In this document: positions 52,802-62,374 of the stretch, piece by piece
Numbering within the stretch: the stretch's first letter is position 1
Layout: every line of letters begins with the position of its first letter
Source: Agromyces sp. Leaf222
GTDB lineage: Bacteria > Actinomycetota > Actinomycetes > Actinomycetales > Microbacteriaceae
Assembly (NCBI RefSeq): GCF_001421565.1
Contig: NZ_LMKQ01000002.1
Coordinates: 310,001-374,000, forward strand
Length of the DNA: 64,000 nucleotides
Reading direction: 5' to 3'
The notes under the pieces: model-generated
Told to the model about the DNA's origin: nothing
The model's database searches: none
What the model saw: the letters and a program-made list of their open reading frames with translations, nothing else
Made by a program: the position numbers and the translations under genes

Positions 52802-53797
52802 TCAGCGCCAGACGAACGGCGGATGCTGCGCCGGCACGTCACCGGCCGCGATGAGCCGGGCGAGCCGCACCGCCCCGTCGAGCGGCGTGCCGAGCGGCGC
52901 GTGCAGGTCGGCTCCGGGCGCGAGGCGCGCGAACTCCGCCTCGAAGGCGTCGCGGTAGGCGCCGGCCGCCCCGAACATGCCGCCGGTCCACGACGCGCGC
53001 CGCGGCAGCTCGGGGTCGAGGGCGGCGACGAGCGTGGAGGCCACCTCGGTTCCGGCGGTGCGCATGATGGCGGATGCCGCGGCGTCGCCGTCGGCGGCCA
53101 GCGCGGCGACCTCGCGCGCGAGCCCGGCGATGACGCCCGCGCGGTCGGCCCGGGTGAGCAGTTCGCCCGGCCAGGTCGGCGCCGGCCCGAACCGGGATTC
53201 GGCCGCGGAGAGCAGCGCCGCGGCATCCGTCGTCACGCCGTCGTGGGTGCGGATCGCCGCCTTCAGCGCCTCGATGCCGACCCAGACGCCCGAGCCCCGG
53301 TCGTCCCAGAGGTGGCCCCAGCCGCCGACGCGTCGCCAGACGGCGTCGAGGTCGGTGCCGAGGGCGATGGCCCCCGTGCCGACGGCGACGACGGCCCCGG
53401 CCTGGCCGCCCAACGCGCCGAGGTGGGCCGTGAGGGCGTCGACGGCGAGGGCGACCGGCACGGGCGCGTCGGGTGCGGCCCGGAACCGCCCGATCGCGGC
53501 ATCCGGAGCCGACACGAGCGAGGCGAGGCCCGTGGCGCCGACGCCGATGGCCGTGATCGCGACATCCGGCCACTCGCGGGTCGTCGCCTCGACGAGCGCT
53601 GCGGCCACGTCGAGCACGGTGGAGCCGGCGGATGCCACGGCGACGCGCCCGCCCTCGAGCAGGCGTCGGTCATTGCCGAACGGGGCGTCGAGCGGTTCGA
53701 GGGCGGCCCGCGACCCGGTGCCGCCGACGTCGATGCCGAGCACCCATCGACCTCGTGCGCGCTCGGCTGCGCGGTCTCCGCTCGCGGCGCTGGTCAC
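52802..53797 (-). CDS. N-acetylglucosamine kinase-like protein (BadF/BadG family)
   Basis: A 331-residue ASKHA kinase: phosphate-1 DVGGTGSR (about 23-30), VGTGAIAL, WDDRGSGVWVG and a C-terminal SWTGGMFGAAG. Relatives phosphorylate GlcNAc or MurNAc. It is divergent from the peptidoglycan-recycling operon, so both sugars released by NagZ can enter metabolism. Confidence 0.85.
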   Translation of the reverse strand: MTSAASGDRAAERARGRWVLGIDVGGTGSRAALEPLDAPFGNDRRLLEGGRVAVASAGSTVLDVAAALVEATTREWPDVAITAIGVGATGLASLVSAPDAAIGRFRAAPDAPVPVALAVDALTAHLGALGGQAGAVVAVGTGAIALGTDLDAVWRRVGGWGHLWDDRGSGVWVGIEALKAAIRTHDGVTTDAAALLSAAESRFGPAPTWPGELLTRADRAGVIAGLAREVAALAADGDAAASAIMRTAGTEVASTLVAALDPELPRRASWTGGMFGAAGAYRDAFEAEFARLAPGADLHAPLGTPLDGAVRLARLIAAGDVPAQHPPFVWR

Positions 53798-53889
53798 GAG
53801 CCGAGCCTACGGCCGTCTCTACGGCCGTCGCCACGGCCGCCGCCTCCGTGACGGGCGGGTTTCGAGTCGGTCACGACTTTGGAAAGAAC

Positions 53890-53918
53890 TTGCAAACAAT
53901 GCATCGTTCACGAATACT
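53890..53918 (+). promoter_or_regulatory. Possible promoter of the amino-sugar operon
   Basis: TTGCAA (53890-53895) and AATACT (53913-53918) are 17 bp apart. A partial palindrome AACAATGCATCGTT (53895-53908) lies in the spacer and could bind the RpiR-type regulator encoded at the operon's end. Confidence 0.45.
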
Positions 53919-53995
53919 ACTTCCAGAGTCACGTTCCGGGTCGCCCACGGCACCCGCACGACGTCCACGACAGATCCATCAATGAGGAGGCATCT

Positions 53996-55282
53996 ATGAA
54001 GAAGCGACTGCTGCCCGTCGCCGTGCTCGCCACGGCCGTGTTCGGGCTCACCGCCTGTGCGGGCGGGTCGAACGACGGCAACGGGTCGGATGCCGAGGGC
54101 CAGACGCTCGACGTCTGGATCATGGAGGGCACCAACCCCGACTCCGAGGCGTTCTTCGACGAGGTGGGCGACGCGTTCACCGAGGAGACCGGCGCGGAGC
54201 TCAACGTCGAGTTCGTGCAGTGGGCCGACGCCCACGACCGCTTCGTCACCTCGATCGCCGGCGGCACCACCCCCGACGTCGCCGAGACCGGTACCACCTG
54301 GACCGCCGAGTTCGCCGACGCCGGCGCGCTCGAGCCGATCGGCGACTTCGTCGCCGACGAGAACCTGGGCGACGACCTCGTCGAGGGCCTCGTCGAGGCG
54401 GGCACCTACGACGACGAGCTCTACGGCATGCCCTGGTACGCCGGTGTGCGCTCGCTCGTCTACCGCTCCGACATCTTCGACGAGCTCGGCCTCGAGGCCC
54501 CGAAGAGCTGGGACGACATCGTCGCCGCGGGCGACGCCATCAAGGCCGCCCACCCCGAGATGCTCGCGTTCGCGGTGCCCGGTGACGCCGAGTTCGGCGT
54601 GTACCCGTGGGTCTGGGGTGCCGGGGGAGAGATCTCCGAGAAGAACGGCGACGCCTGGGAGTCCGGCATGGCCAGCCCCGAGTCGCAGGAGGGCATCGGC
54701 TTCTACACCGGCCTCGCGACCGAGCACGGCTTCTCGTCGGCCGGCGCGACCACCTGGAAGGAGACCGACGTCCTCGACAACTTCGCCCAGGGCAACGTCG
54801 CCATGGCCCTCATGGGCTCGTGGACGCCGTCGGCGATCATCGAGAAGAACGCCGAACTCGAGGGCAAGTTCGCCGCGACGCCGATCCCCGGCAAGGACGG
54901 CGGCATCGCCCCGTCGGTGCTCGGCGGCTCGCACCTGTCGATGTTCAGCACCGCCGAGAACACCGACCTCGCCTGGTCGTTCATCAAGATGATGACCACG
55001 GGCGAGTTCGCCGAGCAGTGGGGCGAGCAGTCGGGCTACTTCCCGGGCCAGCAGTCGCTGCTGACCGAGACGATGGCCTCCGACGACCCGCTCGTCGCGC
55101 CCTTCGCCACGCAGCTCGTCGAGGGCGGCGGCACGGTGCCCGTGACGCCGACGTTCGGCGCGGTGCAGGCCAAGAAGACGACGAACACCGCCATCCAGGC
55201 GATCCTCTCCGGGCAGAAGACGGTCGAACAGGCCACCTCCGACGCTGCCAAGGAGATGGACGAGATCATGAACGGCAACTGA
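53996..55282 (+). CDS. Sugar-binding lipoprotein of a CUT1-type ABC importer
   Basis: A 428-residue lipoprotein; lipobox LTAC (Cys21 or so), GAGGAGG before the ATG. The family-1 fold is seen in LDVWIMEGTNPDSEAF and GGTTPDVAETGTTWTAEFA, PWYAGVRSLVYR, GSWTPSAIIEKN. In this operon the ligand is probably a peptidoglycan amino sugar such as GlcNAc-MurNAc (inference). Confidence 0.88.
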   Translation: MKKRLLPVAVLATAVFGLTACAGGSNDGNGSDAEGQTLDVWIMEGTNPDSEAFFDEVGDAFTEETGAELNVEFVQWADAHDRFVTSIAGGTTPDVAETGTTWTAEFADAGALEPIGDFVADENLGDDLVEGLVEAGTYDDELYGMPWYAGVRSLVYRSDIFDELGLEAPKSWDDIVAAGDAIKAAHPEMLAFAVPGDAEFGVYPWVWGAGGEISEKNGDAWESGMASPESQEGIGFYTGLATEHGFSSAGATTWKETDVLDNFAQGNVAMALMGSWTPSAIIEKNAELEGKFAATPIPGKDGGIAPSVLGGSHLSMFSTAENTDLAWSFIKMMTTGEFAEQWGEQSGYFPGQQSLLTETMASDDPLVAPFATQLVEGGGTVPVTPTFGAVQAKKTTNTAIQAILSGQKTVEQATSDAAKEMDEIMNGN

Positions 55283-55286
55283 CCAG

Positions 55287-56258
55287 GTGTCGACCACGAT
55301 CCAGGCTCCGACGCCCGCGCCGGGGGGCACGACCCCCCGGCCGGGCGGCGGCCCAGTGCACCGCAACCGGCTGATCGCCTCCTCACGGCCGTGGCTGCTG
55401 CTCGCGCCCGCGCTCGCCGTGCTGGCCGTGCTGCTGCTCTGGCCGCTCATCCGGGTGTTCCTCTTGTCCCTGCAGGACTACGGCCTGCGCGAGATCGTCT
55501 CGGGCGAACCGAACTGGATCGGCCTCGCCAACTACGGCGAGATCCTCGCCGACCCGACGCTCTGGAGCGTCGTGCTCCCGAACACCGTCGGCTTCGCCGT
55601 GTTCGCCGTCGCCGGCACGGTCGCGCTCGGCACCGGCGTCGCCGTGCTGATGGCGTCGCTCGGCGGGTTCTGGCGCACCGTCGTCGGCAGCGCGATCATG
55701 ATCGCCTGGGCCATGCCCGCGGTCACCGGCACCTACGTCTGGGTGTGGATCTTCGACGCCGACCGTGGCATCTTCAACCAGACCCTCCAGGCCCTCGGGC
55801 TGCAGGACGAGCCCGTCAACTGGTTCACGAACCGCTACAGCTTCTATGCGATCGTGCTGCTGAACGTGATCCACCACGGCTTCCCGTTCGTCGCCATCAC
55901 GATCCTCGCGGGGCTCCTCGGCGTGCCGAAGGAGATGCTCGAGGCCGCCGAGATGGACGGCGCCGGTCCGTGGCGCCGCTTCTTCCAGGTGATCGTGCCG
56001 AACCTCCGCCAGGTCTTCAGCGTCGTCATCATCCTGTCGACCATCTGGGACTTCAAGGTGTTCGCGCAGGTCTACCTGATGCCGGGCGGCGCGGGCACCA
56101 ATCGCGAGGCGCTGAACCTCGGCGTCTGGTCGTACGTCGAGTCGTTCGGGCAGAACCGGTACGGGTTCGGTTCGGCCATCGCGGTGCTCCTCACGGTGCT
56201 GCTGCTCATCATCACCGTCATCTACGTGCGCACGATGCTGAAGGAGGACGAGCTGTGA
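55287..56258 (+). CDS. Sugar ABC transporter permease (MalF-type)
   Basis: A 323-residue membrane protein with GTG start. Six helices after a Pro/Gly-rich N-terminus; the EAA loop is MLEAAEMDGAGPWRRFFQVIVPNL (core EAAEMDGAGPW). Overlaps the next gene by GTGA. Confidence 0.9.
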   Translation: MSTTIQAPTPAPGGTTPRPGGGPVHRNRLIASSRPWLLLAPALAVLAVLLLWPLIRVFLLSLQDYGLREIVSGEPNWIGLANYGEILADPTLWSVVLPNTVGFAVFAVAGTVALGTGVAVLMASLGGFWRTVVGSAIMIAWAMPAVTGTYVWVWIFDADRGIFNQTLQALGLQDEPVNWFTNRYSFYAIVLLNVIHHGFPFVAITILAGLLGVPKEMLEAAEMDGAGPWRRFFQVIVPNLRQVFSVVIILSTIWDFKVFAQVYLMPGGAGTNREALNLGVWSYVESFGQNRYGFGSAIAVLLTVLLLIITVIYVRTMLKEDEL

Positions 56259-57184
56259 GCACCTTCACGCCCGCCCCGACCACCACGCCCGCGGCATCCG
56301 GAGCCCTTCCTCCCGAGACACCGGGGTCCGACCGGCGCATCCCCGCATCGCGTCGCTCGGGCCGCAAGACCCGCGCGGCGGCCGGCAAGGCCGTGCTCGT
56401 CGTGCTGCTCCTCGTCTTCACGCTGTTCCCCGCGTTCTGGATGCTCTCGAGCGCGTTCGACGCGAAGGCCGGCGCCGGCGGGCAGACCCTGCTGCCGCGC
56501 GAGTGGTCGCTCGCGAACTTCGAGTACGTGCTCACCGACGGCGGGTTCGACGTGTACCTGCGCAACTCGGCGATCGTGGCCGTGGTCACGGTGCTCGCGA
56601 GTGCGATCCTCGCCCTGCTCGCCTCGGTCGCCGTCGCGCGCTTCCGCTTCAAGTTCCGCACGTCGATGCTGCTCATGATCCTCGTGGTGCAGATGGTGCC
56701 GCTCGAGGCGCTCGTCATCCCGCTGTTCGTGCAGGTGCGCGACCTGCAGCTGCTGAACACGCTGCTCGGCCTCATGGTCGTCTACGTCGCGCTCTCGCTG
56801 CCGTTCGGCATCTGGATGCTGCGCGGCTTCGTCGCCGCCGTTCCGGTCGAGCTCGAGGAGGCCGCCTACCTCGACGGCGCGAGCTGGGGCCGCATGTTCC
56901 GCTCGGTGCTGCTGCCGCTCGTGATGCCCGGTCTCGTCGCGACCTCGGTCTTCTCGTTCATCACGGCGTGGAACGAGTTCATCTTCGCCATGACCCTGCT
57001 GGGCGGCGCGTCCGAGAACTACACGGTGGCCATCGGCCTCAAGCAGTTCTTCGGCGAGCACACCAACGAGTGGGGCTACATCATGGCCGCGTCCACGATC
57101 ATCACCGTCCCGGTCATGGTCTTCTTCGTCATCGTCCAACGTCGCCTGTCGAGCGGCCTGGTTGCCGGCGCGGTCAAGGGGTGA
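56255..57184 (+). CDS. Sugar ABC transporter permease (MalG-type)
   Basis: A 309-residue permease; about 45 polar residues precede six helices. EAA loop VELEEAAYLDGASWGRMF. No ATP-binding gene follows, so it likely uses a shared MsiK-type ATPase encoded elsewhere. Confidence 0.9.
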   Translation: MSTFTPAPTTTPAASGALPPETPGSDRRIPASRRSGRKTRAAAGKAVLVVLLLVFTLFPAFWMLSSAFDAKAGAGGQTLLPREWSLANFEYVLTDGGFDVYLRNSAIVAVVTVLASAILALLASVAVARFRFKFRTSMLLMILVVQMVPLEALVIPLFVQVRDLQLLNTLLGLMVVYVALSLPFGIWMLRGFVAAVPVELEEAAYLDGASWGRMFRSVLLPLVMPGLVATSVFSFITAWNEFIFAMTLLGGASENYTVAIGLKQFFGEHTNEWGYIMAASTIITVPVMVFFVIVQRRLSSGLVAGAVKG

Positions 57185-58779
57185 CCGCCGTGGACGATCC
57201 CACCATCAGGGGACTGGTGGGCGGGGTGCTCTGGCCGGGGTTCCTCGGCCGAGGCATCCCGGATCTGTTCCGCCGCGAGCTCGACGAGGGCGGCCTCGCC
57301 GGCCTCGTGCTGTTCGCCCACAACCTGGGCGACGAGGGCGAGCGGATGTCACTGGCCGCCGACCTGCGCGACCGCGACCGCCCGCTCGTGGTGGGCATCG
57401 ACGAGGAGGGCGGCAACGTCACCCGCGCCGAGTCGGCCACCGGGTCGACCCTGCCCGGGGCCGCGCAGCTCGGATTCGTCGACGACCTCGCGATCACCGA
57501 GGCGGTCGGCGCCGAGCTCGCCCGCCGCGCGCTCGCCGTCGGTGCCAACGTCGTGCTCGCGCCCGTGGCCGACGTGAACACCGATCCGCGCAATCCGGTG
57601 ATCGGGGTGCGCTCGTTCGGCGACCGGCCCGAGCTCGTCGCCGCCCACGCGATCGCCCAGGCCCGCGGCATCCGCCTCGCCGGAGCCGCCGCCGCGGCCA
57701 AGCACTTCCCGGGCCACGGCGACACCCACCTCGACTCGCACCTCGCGATGCCGACCCTCGAGATCGACCTCGACGAGCTCGAGCGCACGCACCTGCCGCC
57801 GTTCCAGGCGCTCGTCGACGCGGGCGTCCTCGCGATCATGACCGCGCACGTCGTCGTGCCGGCGTGGGGCGATTCGCCGTCGACGCTGAACCCGCTCGCG
57901 CTCGGGCGCCTGCGGGCCATGGGCTTCGAGGGCGTCATCGTCACCGACGCGCTCGACATGGCCGCGGTGCGCGAGTCCGTCGGGGCCGGCCCCGGCGCCG
58001 TGCAGGCCCTGCTCGCCGGTGCCGACCTGCTCTGCATCAGCAACCCCACGAACCTCGGGGCGGCCGCGGCGCCCGACCAGGACGCGCGCGACTTCCTCGA
58101 GGTGCAGCGGGCGATCCTGGCCGCCGTCGACGACGGCACGCTGCCGGTCGTCGTGCTCGAGCGCGCAGCGGCGCGGGTGCGTGCGCTTGCGGCGTCGCTC
58201 GCGGCGGCCGGGGCCGGCGGCGCCGGCGAGCCCGGGGCTGCCGCGGTCGGGGCGCCCGTCGGGGCTCGTGGCGCGGGGGTTCGCGCCTCGGGCCCCGGCG
58301 GCACGCCCGGCCCTCTGGGCGGCTTCGAGCCGGCCGAGGGCTTCGAGCCTGCCGACGCCGCGGCCGTCGCGCGTGCGGCGATCACGATCGACGGCGGCTT
58401 CCCGCCCATGCCCGCTCCGCGCACGGTGCTCGACATCCGCGGCCGGTCGACGTTCGCCGTCGCGAGCGACCGCGACTTCGTCGAGTCCGCGCTCGCCGCC
58501 GGCGGCCCGGTGCTGCGCGGCGATGCCGCCGTGCCCGGCTCCGGCCCGCTCGTCGTGCTCGCCGACCGCGTGGGCGCCGACGGCCCCCAGCGCGACCGCA
58601 TCGCGAACGTCGCGAGGCTCCGGCCCGACGCCGTGGTCGTCGACGCGGGCGTGCCGGGCGGGCCGCTCCCGCTCGCCGCGGTGCGCACCCGTGCCGCGAG
58701 CCGCCTCGCCGCGGAGGCCGCCGCCATCGTGCTCGCCGAGGGCAACGAGGCCGCCGCAGGGTCGGAGGTCTCCGCGTGA
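57181..58779 (+). CDS. nagZ: Beta-N-acetylhexosaminidase, glycoside hydrolase family 3
   Basis: A 532-residue GH3 enzyme. KHFPGHGDTHLDSHLAMP (given as core KHFPGHGDTHLDSH, about 172-185) carries the acid/base dyad; VTDALDMAAV contains the nucleophilic Asp (about 260). The C-terminal domain after a Gly-rich linker (about 340-390) is typical of two-domain NagZ. No signal peptide, so it acts in the cytoplasm, splitting GlcNAc-MurNAc. Confidence 0.85.
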   Translation: MTAVDDPTIRGLVGGVLWPGFLGRGIPDLFRRELDEGGLAGLVLFAHNLGDEGERMSLAADLRDRDRPLVVGIDEEGGNVTRAESATGSTLPGAAQLGFVDDLAITEAVGAELARRALAVGANVVLAPVADVNTDPRNPVIGVRSFGDRPELVAAHAIAQARGIRLAGAAAAAKHFPGHGDTHLDSHLAMPTLEIDLDELERTHLPPFQALVDAGVLAIMTAHVVVPAWGDSPSTLNPLALGRLRAMGFEGVIVTDALDMAAVRESVGAGPGAVQALLAGADLLCISNPTNLGAAAAPDQDARDFLEVQRAILAAVDDGTLPVVVLERAAARVRALAASLAAAGAGGAGEPGAAAVGAPVGARGAGVRASGPGGTPGPLGGFEPAEGFEPADAAAVARAAITIDGGFPPMPAPRTVLDIRGRSTFAVASDRDFVESALAAGGPVLRGDAAVPGSGPLVVLADRVGADGPQRDRIANVARLRPDAVVVDAGVPGGPLPLAAVRTRAASRLAAEAAAIVLAEGNEAAAGSEVSA

Positions 58780-60185
58780 TCGTGCTCTCGCTGCAGTCCG
58801 GCACCTCGGTCGACGGCATCGACGTCGCCGTCGTCGAGATCGTCGTCGAGACGGGTACGAGATCGGAACCCGGCTCCGCTTCACCCTTCGATCCGTCGAT
58901 CTTCGCCCTTGCGACCGGCGTCGAGGGCGAAGATCGACGGATCGAGTCCGGGTCCGAGTTCGGGGCCGAGGCCGAGGCCGAGGCCGGGGTCGCGGTCGCC
59001 TCCGCCCCCGTCGACCTCGTGCTGACGCCGATCCACGCCGCGACGCACGACTTCGACCCGGCGCTCCGCGAACGCGTGCTCGCCGTCTCCGCCGGCGAGG
59101 CGACGACCGTCGGCGAGCTCACCGAGCTCACCACCCTGCTCGGGCAGGCCTTCGCCGAGGCGGCCGCCCGCGGCATCCGCGATTCGGGCACGACGCCCGA
59201 CCTGATCGCCTCGCACGGGCAGACCGTCTTCCACTGGACCGAGCGCGGACACGCCCGCGGAACCCTGCAGCTCGGTGAGCCCGCCTGGATCGCCGAGCTC
59301 ACGGGCGTGCCCGTGCTCTCCGATCTGCGCGCGGCCGACATCGCGGCCGGTGGCGAGGGCGCCCCGCTCATGGCGTTCTTCGATCGCGCCTGGCTCGCCG
59401 GTGAGGCGACCGCCGCAGATCGGGTGATCGCGACCGTCAACCTCGGCGGCATCGCGAACGTGCAGCTCGTGCATCCCGGTGGCGACGTGCTCGCGTTCGA
59501 CAGCGGTCCGGGCAACGGGCTCATCGACGCCGTCGTGGCCCGGCACTCCGGCGGCGCCGAGGCGTTCGACCGCGACGGCGCCCTCGCGGCGGCCGGGCGG
59601 GTGCGCGAGCCGCTGCTCGACGCGCTGCTGCGGCATCCGTACCTCGCCGCGGTGCCGCCCAAGTCGACGGGCCGCGAGACGTTCGACCTCGGGGTCGTCG
59701 ACGACGCACTCACGACATCGGGTGTCGGCTCCATCTCCCCAGAGGACCTCGTCGCCACGCTCACCGAGTTCACGGCCCGCACGGTCGTCGAGGCGATCCC
59801 GGATGCCGCGGCCACCCTGATCTGCTCCGGCGGCGGCGCGCGCAACCCGGTGCTGCTCGAACGCCTGCGCGTGCTCGCGGCCGAGCGCGGCATCCGGGTG
59901 GTCTCGAGCGCCGAGCGCGGCATCGACCCGGCCTTCAAGGAGTCGCTGATGTTCGCCCTGCTGGGGTACTTCAGCCGGCACGGCGTGCCTGTCGCCCTCT
60001 CGACGGTCGCCGCGCGCGTGGCCGGGCGCATCACCCCCGGCCGCGGACCGCTCGACCCGCCCGCGCCGCTCGTGGGCGTGGCATCCGTCACCATCTCGGG
60101 CGACGCCGCCCGAACCACCGCGGGCATCACCGCGCCGGCCACCGCACGCACCATCGCCAGCACTGAAACCGGGGGAGCACCATGA
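58776..60185 (+). CDS. anmK: Anhydro-N-acetylmuramic acid kinase with in-frame insertion
   Basis: A 469-residue protein, about 100 longer than usual. Motifs SGTSVDGIDVA (about 8-18), ASHGQTVFH, NLGGIANVQL, FDSGPGNGLID and ICSGGGARNP are intact. Residues about 28-78 are an extra Ser/Glu/Ala-rich loop, encoded partly by a perfect 22-bp inverted repeat. It phosphorylates and opens anhMurNAc to MurNAc-6-P. Overlaps both neighbours. Confidence 0.87.
   Translation: MIVLSLQSGTSVDGIDVAVVEIVVETGTRSEPGSASPFDPSIFALATGVEGEDRRIESGSEFGAEAEAEAGVAVASAPVDLVLTPIHAATHDFDPALRERVLAVSAGEATTVGELTELTTLLGQAFAEAAARGIRDSGTTPDLIASHGQTVFHWTERGHARGTLQLGEPAWIAELTGVPVLSDLRAADIAAGGEGAPLMAFFDRAWLAGEATAADRVIATVNLGGIANVQLVHPGGDVLAFDSGPGNGLIDAVVARHSGGAEAFDRDGALAAAGRVREPLLDALLRHPYLAAVPPKSTGRETFDLGVVDDALTTSGVGSISPEDLVATLTEFTARTVVEAIPDAAATLICSGGGARNPVLLERLRVLAAERGIRVVSSAERGIDPAFKESLMFALLGYFSRHGVPVALSTVAARVAGRITPGRGPLDPPAPLVGVASVTISGDAARTTAGITAPATARTIASTETGGAP
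58888..58945. repeat. Perfect inverted repeat inside anmK
   Basis: 22-bp arms 58888-58909 and 58924-58945 (core GATCCGTCGATCTTCGCC) with a 14-nt loop. It encodes part of an insertion not found in other AnmK proteins and looks like a palindromic mobile element fixed in frame. Confidence 0.8.
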
Positions 60186-61162
60186 CCTGGTCCGCACCGA
60201 AGCCCACCGCCGAGCACGTCGAACTGCGCGACCTGCTCGCCGACCTCTCGACCGAGGGCGTCAACGACGCGCACGCCGAGTTCGACCTCATGCCGGCCGA
60301 GGCGCAGGTCGCCGCGATGCTCGACGAGAGCACCGCCGCGGTCGCCGCCGTCGCCGAGGTGATGCCGCAGATCGCGGTCGCGATCGACGCGATCGTCGCA
60401 CGGCTCCGCACCGGTGGACGGCTCGTCTACCTCGGCGCCGGCACCGCCGGTCGCATGGGGGTGCTCGACGCGAGCGAGATCCCGCCGACGTTCGGCACCG
60501 ACCCCGCGCTCGTCGTCGGCGTCATCGCCGGCGGCGACACCGCCCTGCGCTCGGCGGTCGAGAACGCCGAGGACGACGCCGGGCGCGGTGCCGCCGACCT
60601 CGCCGCGATCGGGCTCACCGCGGCCGACGCGCTCGTGGGCATCTCGGCCTCGGGCCGCACGCCCTACGTGGTGGGCGCCATCGAGTACGCGCGGGAACTC
60701 GGCGCCTTCACCGTCGGCCTCGCATGCAACCGCGACTCCGCGATCGGCCGGGCCGCCGACCTGGCCATCGAGACGGTGGTCGGGCCCGAGATCGTCGCCG
60801 GATCCACCAGGCTCAAGGGCGGCACCGCGCAGAAGCTCGTGCTGAACGCGATCTCGACCATCGCGATGGTGCGGCTCGGCAAGGTGCACGGCAACCTCAT
60901 GGTCGACGTGCAGGCCACCAACGCGAAGCTGCGCGCCCGCGCCGAGCGCATCGTCATGCAGGCGACCGGGGCGGATGCCGCCGCGGCCTCCGCTGCCCTC
61001 GAATCGGCCGGCGGCAGCGTGAAGGGCGCGATCCTCGTGACCCTCACCGGGGTCGACGCCGAAGTCGCGCTCGCGCGCCTCGCCGCCGAGCACGGCGTGC
61101 TGCGGGATGCTATCTCCAGCGTGAACCGCGGTGCCGCACCGGGCGAGCCGGCGGCGCGATGA
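60182..61162 (+). CDS. murQ: N-acetylmuramic acid 6-phosphate etherase
   Basis: A 326-residue SIS-domain enzyme: YLGAGTAGRMGVLDASEIPPTFG (core GAGTAGRMGVLDASE), AVENAEDDAGRG with the catalytic Glu, STRLKGGTAQKLVLNAIST. Converts MurNAc-6-P to GlcNAc-6-P and D-lactate. Start overlaps anmK by ATGA. Confidence 0.93.
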   Translation: MTWSAPKPTAEHVELRDLLADLSTEGVNDAHAEFDLMPAEAQVAAMLDESTAAVAAVAEVMPQIAVAIDAIVARLRTGGRLVYLGAGTAGRMGVLDASEIPPTFGTDPALVVGVIAGGDTALRSAVENAEDDAGRGAADLAAIGLTAADALVGISASGRTPYVVGAIEYARELGAFTVGLACNRDSAIGRAADLAIETVVGPEIVAGSTRLKGGTAQKLVLNAISTIAMVRLGKVHGNLMVDVQATNAKLRARAERIVMQATGADAAAASAALESAGGSVKGAILVTLTGVDAEVALARLAAEHGVLRDAISSVNRGAAPGEPAAR

Positions 61163-61178
61163 GAAGGGTCCCCATCTG

Positions 61179-62063
61179 ATGTCGGCGAACGTGCTCTCCG
61201 AGGTTCGGCAGGCCCTGCCGCGCCTCAGCTCGGCCGAGGCCCGCGTCGCCGACGCGATCATCGCCGACCCCGGCATCGTCGTCGACCTGACCATCACCGA
61301 GCTCGCGACGGTCTGCAAGACCTCGCTCTCGACGGTCGCGCGCTTCTGCCAGACCCTCGGCTACAGCGGCTACCGCGAGTTCCGCATGGAGGTCGCCGGC
61401 GCGCTGAGCCGCGAGGCCGCCGAGCGCGACCGCTTCGGCCTCGCCGACTCGGACATCGGCGCCGACGACTCGGCCGACGACGTGGTGGCCAAGATCGCGT
61501 TCCACGAGGTGCTCGCGATCGAGCAGACGGTCAAGGGGCTCGACACCGTCGTCCTCGACGGCGTGGTCGACGCCATCATCGGTGCGGGCCACGTCGACCT
61601 CTACGGCTTCGGCGCGAGCGGCCTCACCGCGCAGGACCTGCAGCAGAAGCTCGGGCGCATCGGCATCTCGGCGGCGTGTTCGGTCGACGTGCACCTCGCC
61701 CTCGTCAGCGCCGCCCTGCGCAAGCCGACGGATGTCGCGATCGGCATCTCGCACTCCGGCCTCACGGCCGAGACCAACCACACGCTCGAGGTCGCCCGCG
61801 ACGCCGGCGCGACGACCGTGGCGATCACGAACTCGCCGGATTCGCCGCTCGCCGAGCTCGCCGACTTCGTGCTCACCACCCGGGCCCGCGAATCGTCGTA
61901 CCGCATGGGCGCGATGTCGAGCCGCATCGCGCAACTCGCGCTCGTCGACTTCCTGTTCGTGCGCGTGGCGCAGCGCCGTGACGACGTCGCGGTGCCGCTG
62001 CGGCGCACGCGCGAGGTCACCGCCAGCCACCGCATCCCGTCGCGGCGCCGCACCGCGGGCTGA
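61179..62063 (+). CDS. RpiR/MurR-type transcriptional regulator
   Basis: A 294-residue regulator. N-terminal HTH_6 (ITELATVCKTSLSTVARFCQTLG) and C-terminal SIS domain (GFGASGLTAQDLQQKLGRIG, ISHSGLTAETNHTLEVARDAG). GAGAAGGG precedes the ATG. It should sense MurNAc-6-P or GlcNAc-6-P and control this operon (inference from MurR). Confidence 0.87.
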   Translation: MSANVLSEVRQALPRLSSAEARVADAIIADPGIVVDLTITELATVCKTSLSTVARFCQTLGYSGYREFRMEVAGALSREAAERDRFGLADSDIGADDSADDVVAKIAFHEVLAIEQTVKGLDTVVLDGVVDAIIGAGHVDLYGFGASGLTAQDLQQKLGRIGISAACSVDVHLALVSAALRKPTDVAIGISHSGLTAETNHTLEVARDAGATTVAITNSPDSPLAELADFVLTTRARESSYRMGAMSSRIAQLALVDFLFVRVAQRRDDVAVPLRRTREVTASHRIPSRRRTAG

Positions 62064-62173
62064 GGCCGGCAGGGCCGGGTCGCGCCCGGCTCGGGCCAGG
62101 CTCGCGCCGTGCGAGTGCCCGGCACTGGCGTGTGCATCGGGCGATGTCGGATGCCGCGCGTACCGTGTCAGCC

Positions 62174-62353
62174 ATGACGAAGCAGATGCAGCAGACCCTG
62201 GTGCCCGAGGCGGCGCACGAGCTCTGCCCGCGCTGCGGCTCGGACGCCGCGCGCGTGGCCGACGCGTTCACCCTGAGCGACGGCGACCTCCTGTTCGACT
62301 GCCGCGACTGCGGCTTCGAATGGGGCGAGCTGCTGCGCGACCTCATGTCCTGA
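62174..62353 (+). CDS. Small zinc-ribbon protein
   Basis: A 59-residue protein with CPRCGSD and DCRDCGFE, two Cys pairs 22 residues apart that can bind one zinc. Function unknown. Confidence 0.65.
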   Translation: MTKQMQQTLVPEAAHELCPRCGSDAARVADAFTLSDGDLLFDCRDCGFEWGELLRDLMS

Positions 62354-62374
62354 GCCGCGACGGCGCGGTCGCGA

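Noticed and set aside
53895..53908. AACAATGCATCGTT as a firm RpiR operator
   Set aside because: Two mismatches and a single copy; kept only as a weak candidate within the promoter entry.
58382..61318. A 978-codon minus-strand frame opposite nagZ-anmK-murQ
   Set aside because: No domain, and the plus-strand genes have full family motifs and overlapping starts and stops.
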